Both the position numbers and the translations under genes were made by a program. Positions 55,241-62,743 of a stretch of 64,000 nt of DNA are shown in pieces (within the stretch, counting starts at the first letter, position 1; the number at the start of each line of letters is the position of its first letter). Source of the DNA: Pseudoalteromonas luteoviolacea (GTDB lineage: Bacteria > Pseudomonadota > Gammaproteobacteria > Enterobacterales > Alteromonadaceae); contig NZ_JWIC01000004.1 of assembly GCF_000814765.1 (NCBI RefSeq), positions 868,001 through 932,000 of the forward strand. Reading direction: 5' to 3'. Below the pieces are notes generated by a model, which saw only the letters and a list, made by a program, of their open reading frames with translations, made no database searches and was not told the DNA's origin.

Positions 55241-55401
55241 CCATACCCCCTTTTGATTGTTGTCGTATCCCTTTCATCACTCATTTCTATTACTCTATTA
55301 GGAATAGCCTGACTGCTGATTGCGACATAACAACTTTTCGATAAGTTTCAGCATATTATATTTGTATTTCCTAATTGATGTTACCAAGAATTGTTGCCAC
55401 T

Positions 55402-58400
55402 TTAGTTACACTTCAATAATTCTATATAATGTTCAAATTTATTTTTTGCTTTTTGCCACTGAATACTCGTATGTGATTGCAAGAACGTGTCTGATAGGAC
55501 TTTACCCATCTCAAAATAATTACATGCATTGTCTATTTCACCGATTTCAGAAGCGATGTATCCAAGGTTGAATAGTTTTTTCCGATAACTGACTTGATAG
55601 CCTTGGTTATCGGGGTGCACTTGCGTGAGATGTCGAGCAAATGCCTCTGCTTTTTTCAGATGCGTTTGGGCAGACTTTTTATCACCTTGATTGTATAGGT
55701 GGATAGCAACTTTCGAGTGTGCGCCCTGCAACAGGCTAATAAAATCGACATTATTGCTATCTTGTTTGTGAAGTCTCTCTGCCGCTTTGAGTGCTTTTTC
55801 GTAGTATTGTGCACTTTGCTCTGCTTGATTAGTTTGTTTAAAGTAATCACCATAGGTCATATAGAGCTCGATACTGTGCCCTTGCCAGTCAATGTTTGCG
55901 TCATTTAAAATGCGCAGTTTTCTTGTGATGTCTAGACCCTCTAAGAAGTGTGTTTGTGCTTCGACTAGATAACCCTGTTTTAATTTACTGCTACCTATGC
56001 GGCTTGCCAAAAGTAGCTGGGCGACTTGTACATGTACGTTGTCAGGATCTTTAATCGAATACAGCTTGACCAGTTCATTGGCGTGATCATAGTACTGGTC
56101 TGCTTCAACTTTATTACTGCTATTTTCGGCTAAGTTAATGTATATCCTCAGCAAGTTATATTGGGAGACAAGATGGTTCGGGTCCGTTGCCAGTTGCTTT
56201 TCAAGTACGCTTTTTGCTCTCAATAATAAATCGCTTGCTTGTTGCTCAGAGGATACCGTTTTTGCAAGGTTTCTGAATGTGTTTACTCGTAGCACGTTAA
56301 ATGCTTGCTCAAGACTTTCTGTTGGTACGTGAGAGTCCAGCAATTGCAATGTTTCATTGTATTTTTCAGCAGCGAAGTGGATATCGCTGGACGACAAAGC
56401 CATAAACGCAATTTGTGAGACAATTTTTGCTTTAGTGAGTATGGAAGTGGCATCTACTGGTAAGTCATCTATCTGCCGTAATGCACGTTCTAAATAGTGC
56501 TTAGCATCCTCATTTCTACCTTGTTTAATGAGTAACGCACCAAATTCATAATTAAATGAGATGGCGATTTGTAACTCTTTCGGGTTATCACTATCAATGT
56601 TTTTTATTTGATCTTCTAAGATTGCGAGTACTGATTTTAGTTCATCGATATGTGTAGAGTCATCTTGTCGAAGTATTCTCACTTTGATGAGTAACAATTT
56701 GAGTTTATCAATATCGTCTAATGCGATGTCATCGACGCTATCTACTAGTTTTGAAATGTGACCATTTAAATATTTACGTTGAAACGTCGGTAGGTATTGA
56801 GCAAGTATTGGCTCAATTGAATCAATGTTTAGGAGCACATTGCTTTTTAGATGCGAGAGGGCTTGTGCCGTTTTAGCTTGCTCGGATTCAACCAGTTGCT
56901 TTTGGTAATAAGCGAAGGAAGCTGCACCCAGTGCGCATACAAATAGTACACTGGTCGTAAAAAGCCGCCTTTTTTGTGCTTTATTTTTCTGTTCAAGCCC
57001 TGACTGATAAAAGGTTTGAGATGCAAGAATATAGTTTTTAATTGATTGTAGGCTGATGGTTCCGGGCTGTATGAGGTACTTAGTACCATCTTGCAGCTCA
57101 TGCTTACCCAATGTGAAATTATGTTGCTCCTCGGGTGTAGAAGAAAAATTCTTCCACTGTTTGTACTTTGCTTCTACCCCATGAAACCATTGCAGATATT
57201 CTTTTCTTGCACTTAGCCAAATGTAAAATCGCGGCCAGATCTGTTGGTCAAGAGAGCGCTCTTCTGCAATGGTGATAAGGCAGTCATGGGTTAATTTTAC
57301 ATAAGGAGGAAGCTTGTGTACTTGGTGCCTTATTACCAGCTGTTTTTCAATAAGTGCATTTACCAACTCGAGTAAATGTGGGTTTTCTTGCTCTAAGGCT
57401 AGAAAATCCACATGTTTTGAGTAGCAGGTACCATTGATATTTACGCCGATAAATAGCTCAAAAAACTGCTCTGTTAATGGTTCAAATTGGCCTAAGATAT
57501 ACTCTGCTTGTCGATAAATGACACCAGTTAACTTATTGAGCTGGTTATATTGAGAGAATGTGAGCACTTTTGGTTGGTTACTATCGATTGCTAGAGCATG
57601 CATTTGGGCCAATAAATACTCTACAGCAGGCAGTGCATGAGAAAGCTTTAATGCTTCGGTTTGTATGGTTTGTGCTAAACCATCCTCGAGTGTAATACCT
57701 AACGCGGTCGCTTGATTGTTGATGATCTTGAGCCAGTCCTCAGCCGTCAAACTATGCGGTACGTAAAAGTCTCTACCTACCATATCTGTGTTATGTAAGT
57801 ACTCACTTCTAATGCTGGTTATAATAGATATAGGGGTATGTTCTGATAATACCGCTAGACTTTGTAATAAGCGATTATTAGGCTCAATTTCATAAATTTC
57901 TTCAAATTGGTCAATGTACCAAATATAGGTCTTTTTATGCGCAGTGAGATGCAATGCAAGCTCATCTAAATAAGTGGTATTTAACTGTGTGAGCTCTTCT
58001 ATAAATTGCTCAAGGCTCACAGACATAGCCTTGAGAACAGGCTCAAACCCGGCGCCTTTTGAGCTGATAAAGTGCGTTAGTAATGATTTGCTGTCTTTAA
58101 AGTCTTTGGGAAGTCCTACTTGCCAACACACATTGCTTTCTTGTTGAGCCAGCGCAGGCAGCAGGCCCGCTTTGATTAAGCTTGATTTGCCACTGCCTGA
58201 AACACCATGTACTTTAATTAGAGAGGGATTATCATTAAACAGCGCAAGTAGTTCTGAGGTCAGCTTGTCTCGACCAAAAAAGTAGTATGCGTCATGAGGT
58301 TCAAAGCTCCGAAGGCCTTTGAAGGTCAGTGAGCCAGATTGCTGCGCGCCATCATATTCATCTCCAAGTAGCTGCTGCAATGCCTCAGTAATATGCTCAA

Positions 58401-58959
58401 CAGGTGATAACTTTCCTCCTAATAGCTCTACTTCTTTGCATAGCGCATCGTCGATTTCATCGTGATTGGCGAGCGGGTAAAAGACGAAGAATGGGCCTGT
58501 ATGCCGATGTGTCATCGCATAGATTGCGCCTTGAATTTTATTATTGATATGACCAATGCTATGCACGTTACCACTTGGTGATACCTCTCCAGTGGCAAAA
58601 CAAGTATAAGTATGACTTACAGGCTTTTTAATGTGTGATCGGTATGCCAATGCACAGCTCAGTGCATAACCTAGTCCAACGCTTGTACTGTCTTCTTGTA
58701 AGTTAACGGTTTCTTGGTTACTGGTTTGCAGGTCTAGCTCAATGAAAAATTGATTATTTTGTCTATCTAATGGGTTTAGAGACATAAATGCAGCTTCAGC
58801 TGCCATAGCAAAATAGTTGCTCTGCTCTTTAAACTTGTAGCCTAAGGCAAGTATCAAGTCGTTGGCAAACTTCACTTTTACTTTTTGGCGGTCTTTCGGT
58901 TTTATAAATCTGAACTTGGGGCTGTATGTGTAGCGCTTATCAGATAGAAGAATGTGCAT
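55402..58959 (-). CDS. Lon-type (S16) protease domain fused to nSTAND NTPase, membrane segment and TPR region
   Basis: An 1185-residue multidomain protein. Residues ~1–200 resemble the Lon proteolytic domain: EDSTSVG aligns with the Lon DGPSAG nucleophile motif (Ser93), ATGEVSPSGNVHSIGHINNK aligns with the TGEI...G.V..(V/I)GG.KEK segment, and the catalytic Lys would be Lys141. Residues ~220–460 are a STAND-type P-loop NTPase: GRDKL entry, Walker A GVSGSGKS (252–259), Walker B YIDQFEE (Asp350) and a TSIRSEYL sensor, as in the nSTAND1 group. One membrane segment at ~666–685. The C-terminal ~500 residues are helical TPR-like repeats (QYYEKALKAAERL, YFEMGKVLSD). No AAA module of true Lon is present. 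STAND proteins act as switch-like sensors in signalling and conflict systems. Function here unknown. Confidence 0.8.
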   Translation of the reverse strand: MHILLSDKRYTYSPKFRFIKPKDRQKVKVKFANDLILALGYKFKEQSNYFAMAAEAAFMSLNPLDRQNNQFFIELDLQTSNQETVNLQEDSTSVGLGYALSCALAYRSHIKKPVSHTYTCFATGEVSPSGNVHSIGHINNKIQGAIYAMTHRHTGPFFVFYPLANHDEIDDALCKEVELLGGKLSPVEHITEALQQLLGDEYDGAQQSGSLTFKGLRSFEPHDAYYFFGRDKLTSELLALFNDNPSLIKVHGVSGSGKSSLIKAGLLPALAQQESNVCWQVGLPKDFKDSKSLLTHFISSKGAGFEPVLKAMSVSLEQFIEELTQLNTTYLDELALHLTAHKKTYIWYIDQFEEIYEIEPNNRLLQSLAVLSEHTPISIITSIRSEYLHNTDMVGRDFYVPHSLTAEDWLKIINNQATALGITLEDGLAQTIQTEALKLSHALPAVEYLLAQMHALAIDSNQPKVLTFSQYNQLNKLTGVIYRQAEYILGQFEPLTEQFFELFIGVNINGTCYSKHVDFLALEQENPHLLELVNALIEKQLVIRHQVHKLPPYVKLTHDCLITIAEERSLDQQIWPRFYIWLSARKEYLQWFHGVEAKYKQWKNFSSTPEEQHNFTLGKHELQDGTKYLIQPGTISLQSIKNYILASQTFYQSGLEQKNKAQKRRLFTTSVLFVCALGAASFAYYQKQLVESEQAKTAQALSHLKSNVLLNIDSIEPILAQYLPTFQRKYLNGHISKLVDSVDDIALDDIDKLKLLLIKVRILRQDDSTHIDELKSVLAILEDQIKNIDSDNPKELQIAISFNYEFGALLIKQGRNEDAKHYLERALRQIDDLPVDATSILTKAKIVSQIAFMALSSSDIHFAAEKYNETLQLLDSHVPTESLEQAFNVLRVNTFRNLAKTVSSEQQASDLLLRAKSVLEKQLATDPNHLVSQYNLLRIYINLAENSSNKVEADQYYDHANELVKLYSIKDPDNVHVQVAQLLLASRIGSSKLKQGYLVEAQTHFLEGLDITRKLRILNDANIDWQGHSIELYMTYGDYFKQTNQAEQSAQYYEKALKAAERLHKQDSNNVDFISLLQGAHSKVAIHLYNQGDKKSAQTHLKKAEAFARHLTQVHPDNQGYQVSYRKKLFNLGYIASEIGEIDNACNYFEMGKVLSDTFLQSHTSIQWQKAKNKFEHYIELLKCN

Positions 58960-59675
58960 TATTTTTTAGCTCTTTTTAGTAAATCGTATGTCCCACGATC
59001 ATCAATATTCTAGTTGTTGTTTTTAACCCATTGTTCTATGTAAGTACACAAAACTTATATTTTGTACTCTATTTAAACGTTAAATCCGAGTAAAAAATAA
59101 CAAATGCGATAAAAAAACGTTTACACCCTATAAAGGGACGAGTCTAATGAATATTATTCATATTTACGAAACTTTTTGGTTGGCATTTCTCGATATTTTC
59201 GAAAAAATTAATATCCTATCTATGACCCTAATTTCCCTACTATGAATTTTTTAATAAATCTACATTTTTTTAGTGTGTTGTTGACTGTTTTGTTATTTTT
59301 TGACCAAAATAGCGTTTTAAACAGTCAGAAACCTGTTTTCTATTCATGATTTAGTCCTCAGATTGTATAAGAAATGTTACTTCATCAGGATGTAGTTGAT
59401 TGAATTTCGTACGTAACTTATCCATTTTTGTGAAAAATCTAGAGTAGATATATCTCGAATTTAACAATTATCTTGAAGGGATAGTGAAGGGCATTTCACT
59501 TTATAAAAGGTAACTGTTTAGCTTGACTGTAAGTAAGTAGATATGAACACGTGTTGGTGGTTGTATTGCATTGAAGGAAGTATTCGCATCGCGAGAATTT
59601 AATAGTTAAATTCAGTGAAAACAAGGGTTTAAGGATAAAAAATAAAAAATAATCATCGCTTTGCTAGGAGTTAGT
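58960..59675. other. 716-bp AT-rich gene-free divergent region
   Basis: It lies between the STAND gene (minus) and the subtilase gene (plus) and must hold both promoters. Visible elements are a 7-1-7 dyad ATGAATATTATTCAT (59147–59161), a GACTGTTT...AAACAGTC pair near 59282–59327, and a GTGAA/TTCAC hairpin near 59484. A 32-codon frame from ATG 59147 (MNIIHIYETFWLAFLDI...) has only a weak ribosome site and I do not call it a gene. The length suggests unusual regulation or a lost gene. Confidence 0.5.
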
Positions 59676-61553
59676 ATGGATTTTTTTAAAAGAAGTGCGG
59701 TTTTTGCAAGTATGTTAGGTAGTTTGGGGTTTGGCGCAATGGTGCAAGCACAGAATGCTGACAGTGCATATTTAGTACAATTTAAAAATGGGCAGCTATC
59801 TCAGCACATACTTAGCTCTTTAAAAGTGATTGGACAAAGTGGCGATAAGGTAATAGCGCAGGGGATATTATCTGCACAGCAGTTGGATGAGTTAAATCAA
59901 ATTGATGGAGTCACGTTCGAAGCAGATTACGGTTTATCTCTGAGTAGCAATTCACTTAATTACTTCAAAGCAACAACAAATAGCCTAGATGTACTGGCAA
60001 ATAGTGAGCTAGAGCCCTATTGGTTACGTGCAACTTCTATCAGTAAGTTACCCTCCGCGACCAACGATATTTCAGTATGTGTTATTGACTCGGGTGTTGA
60101 TAGTAACCATCCGGACTTACCTGTCAATATTCATGGTTATCACAGTGTTTATGCAGGCTTTTGGGATCAAGATGCATTAAGTCATGGTACGCACATGGCG
60201 GGCATTATCGCTGCACAAAGCAATGGGATCGGGGTTAAAGGTGCACTCAGTGACGGTGTTGCTAGCTTGCAAGTTCACAAATTAATAAAAACTGCAAATG
60301 GGAAAAACTCTGCAATTTGGGGCGGCAACTTAATCGAAGCCATCGAAGTGTGTGCAAATTCAGGCGCGAAGGTAATTAATATGTCCTTGAGTGGTGAACA
60401 GTATTCACCTATGACGATAGCAGTCATTGATAGGCTGGCTTATGATCGAGGCCTTATATTCGTTGCTGCAGCTGGCAATCATGGCACGACAGAAAAAAAA
60501 CAACAAGGTATCTATGATGATGCACTGCATTATCCAGCTTCATATCATAATGTATTGTCGATTGGTGCATTGGAAACCGATGGGACCATTGCATCTTTTT
60601 CGCCAACCAATCAGCATATTGACTTTGTCGCACCTGGTAGCAAAATTGTATCTACTGCCAACCGTAGCCATTACGCGGTTCAGGAGGTGGTGATACAGCA
60701 CAGTGGGTCAATTTCTGATGCGCTAAAATACACGCAAATTGATGTGGGTGTGCGCAGTGAATCAATGCAAGCTACCTTGCCAGAACATTGTGTGTTTACG
60801 TTATCTAGTCGTGATGTGCAACAGCAGTTAACACAGCGTACGTTACCGTATGAGACACGTCAGGATCTCAGTAATGCGCAATCTAGTTGTGTAGCGGCCG
60901 GTGGTAAAGTACTACTCATTAATTACCCACAACGTTCAGAAGGCCGTTTAAAGGGCATAGACTATTACACAGAGTTTCCAACGTTATTGGTACATCAATG
61001 GCCTAATGTCACAGACAGCGCTAACATGTCTATCGCTATCAACAGTTACCACAGTGACTACGTTGTCGGTGCGGGTACTTCCCAAGCAACGGCGATTATT
61101 TCTGGTGGGATTGCTCGACTTTGGTCACAAAACCCGAATTGGGATAGGGCACAAATTATAGGTGCGCTTCAAGCGACTAGCCATGATTTAGGAGACTTAG
61201 GAAAAGATAATGTATATGGCCATGGCCTACCAAACTTTGCGCAGGCACTGACATATTTGCAATCAGGCTATACGCCAGCTTGCCCACAAAATTGGTATCA
61301 CAATAAGCCTTACGATGGGGGAGAGCAAGTTACCTATCAAGGTAAAATATACAGTGCGTATTATTGGAATAAAGGTGCCAACCCATCGCAGTCGCCGAAA
61401 ATGTGGCAAGCGCAAGGAGAGTGCGATTCAAGTAATCAAAGCCAATCAGCGCCGGCTGATGCTGGGTTTAGCATCTTAGACTTTTCGGGTTTAGAGAATG
61501 AGAGCTCAACATATAGTTGTAAAGGTCTAAGTTTGATGTGTGGAGGAGGCTAA
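59676..61553 (+). CDS. Secreted subtilisin-like serine protease (S8) with PA-like insert and chitin-binding-type module
   Basis: A 625-residue exported protease. Signal peptide ending near VQAQ; an N-terminal propeptide-like segment; catalytic Asp138 (CVIDSGVD), His170 (SHGTHMAG), oxyanion Asn268 (AAAGNHG) and Ser469 in GAGTSQATA (Gln where most subtilases have Met). A ~100-residue protease-associated-like insert lies between Asn and Ser. Residues ~536–583 form a CBM5/12 (ChtBD3) module (CPQNWYHNKPYDGGEQVTY, KMWQAQGEC). The last 40 residues are polar and end in a Cys-Lys...Cys-Gly-Gly-Gly tail. I chose the ATG at 59676 with AGGAG five bases upstream. Confidence 0.9.
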   Translation: MDFFKRSAVFASMLGSLGFGAMVQAQNADSAYLVQFKNGQLSQHILSSLKVIGQSGDKVIAQGILSAQQLDELNQIDGVTFEADYGLSLSSNSLNYFKATTNSLDVLANSELEPYWLRATSISKLPSATNDISVCVIDSGVDSNHPDLPVNIHGYHSVYAGFWDQDALSHGTHMAGIIAAQSNGIGVKGALSDGVASLQVHKLIKTANGKNSAIWGGNLIEAIEVCANSGAKVINMSLSGEQYSPMTIAVIDRLAYDRGLIFVAAAGNHGTTEKKQQGIYDDALHYPASYHNVLSIGALETDGTIASFSPTNQHIDFVAPGSKIVSTANRSHYAVQEVVIQHSGSISDALKYTQIDVGVRSESMQATLPEHCVFTLSSRDVQQQLTQRTLPYETRQDLSNAQSSCVAAGGKVLLINYPQRSEGRLKGIDYYTEFPTLLVHQWPNVTDSANMSIAINSYHSDYVVGAGTSQATAIISGGIARLWSQNPNWDRAQIIGALQATSHDLGDLGKDNVYGHGLPNFAQALTYLQSGYTPACPQNWYHNKPYDGGEQVTYQGKIYSAYYWNKGANPSQSPKMWQAQGECDSSNQSQSAPADAGFSILDFSGLENESSTYSCKGLSLMCGGG

Positions 61554-61562
61554 GCCATTATC

Positions 61563-61587
61563 CATTAGGGTGGCTTGCACCCTAATG
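61563..61587 (+). terminator. Hairpin after the subtilase gene
   Basis: CATTAGGGTG, five-base loop, CACCCTAATG, ten bases beyond the stop. No T-run, so it is a weak or Rho-assisted terminator. Confidence 0.55.
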
Positions 61588-61617
61588 ATGTATCTTAATT
61601 CGCGGACCCTAGATATG

Positions 61618-62688
61618 TTAGGTTTTGCTTTCGAGGAGCCAAACATAGACTACTGGAAAACCTGCTTTATAGTTGATTTGTATATCCAACAGTTGACCGC
61701 TGACTGTTTGTTGAATATCAAAACGAGCAGTGTTTAAAAAGTATCGACCGTTTTTATTAAGTAATGTGGTACTTGCTGATACAGTGAGTCCTTTGTTTTT
61801 TGCGAGTTCAACCAGCGCATCACGAATGGCAAATTTAATTGCACTACTAATGAGGTTGTCAGGCGCTATCGTGCCATCTTCACCAAAATTGCCCATCACG
61901 ATGCTGCGGCCTTTGTATTGCTTTATTTTTCGCCAGTTTTGTGTCGTGTATGGCTTTATATTCGCTTTATTCGTTTGGTAATTTGCAAGTAAAGTTGATC
62001 CGTAATTGCAACTTTGTGACAAGAGCAAAGGTTGTTGATGTCCACTTTTGCGTACTTCACCATGCCTTGAGAAATGAGTTTTATGATGTTGCTCAGAATA
62101 AGACTCAAAGTAATACTCTTGCATGTTTACGTGAGCTTGACTTAGATAACTTGCCAAAGCATTCGCGTTCACGTTTGTCATGGCCAACTGTTCGTGGGGT
62201 AGGGCTGTGTAGTAGCTCGCACCTATGACATGGCGACCCTCCCCGTTGCACAGCCATGTTGGTTTGCACAAATTAAAATTACAACTGACTTCTTGGCAAG
62301 CCTGTGAATCATCAATGGGCTGAATACTTGCGTACGTATAAAGTGTATTCGAAGTGATGTAGGGCTCAGAGAAGTATACACTTTGGCCGTTTGCTAAGGT
62401 CAATTGGTTTTGTTCTGCTGATAATTGTGCGATAGCTTTATTTATACCCGGAAGTTCATAGTATTGGGTGAGCTGTAAAGCTGCTCGTTGCCTACTGGCG
62501 ATAATAGAACCATCTTGGGTCACGCTCTGAGGCGCTGCTGTACCAATAAAGCCAAGCTGGTCTTGTGTTACTGGGTTTTGTAGCCAGCACGGTATTTGGG
62601 TAATAGATTGAGTTTGGTTGTTAGTTGTTTGGCAAGCGCTCAGCGCAAATACACTCAGCCCAACCCAGAACCTAGCGCGTAATAACAT
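61618..62688 (-). CDS. LPP20-like lipoprotein
   Basis: A 356-residue lipoprotein: lipobox LSAC at ~16–19. The fold pattern of LPP20/FlgP-type proteins appears twice: an N-terminal part with GFIGTAAPQ...RQRAALQLTQYYE and a C-terminal IRDALVELAKNKGLTVSAST segment. A Cys-rich stretch sits at ~130–150 (CQEVSCNFNLCKPTWLC). Members are outer-membrane or cell-surface proteins with varied or unknown roles. AAGGA precedes the ATG. The histidine kinase gene lies 55 bases upstream on the same strand. Confidence 0.68.
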   Translation of the reverse strand: MLLRARFWVGLSVFALSACQTTNNQTQSITQIPCWLQNPVTQDQLGFIGTAAPQSVTQDGSIIASRQRAALQLTQYYELPGINKAIAQLSAEQNQLTLANGQSVYFSEPYITSNTLYTYASIQPIDDSQACQEVSCNFNLCKPTWLCNGEGRHVIGASYYTALPHEQLAMTNVNANALASYLSQAHVNMQEYYFESYSEQHHKTHFSRHGEVRKSGHQQPLLLSQSCNYGSTLLANYQTNKANIKPYTTQNWRKIKQYKGRSIVMGNFGEDGTIAPDNLISSAIKFAIRDALVELAKNKGLTVSASTTLLNKNGRYFLNTARFDIQQTVSGQLLDIQINYKAGFPVVYVWLLESKT

Positions 62689-62743
62689 GAAAAAATCCTT
62701 GATACAGGCCCTGTGTTATATTCAGGAACTGAGTCCATCGTTA

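Noticed and set aside
59147..59161. Fur box upstream of the subtilase or STAND gene
   Set aside because: The dyad ATGAATATTATTCAT lacks the GATAAT-type half-sites, so I treat it only as an inverted repeat.
59147..59245. 32-codon hydrophobic ORF upstream of the subtilase
   Set aside because: Weak ribosome site (GGGACGAG), very AT-rich composition and no terminator; not enough to call a gene.
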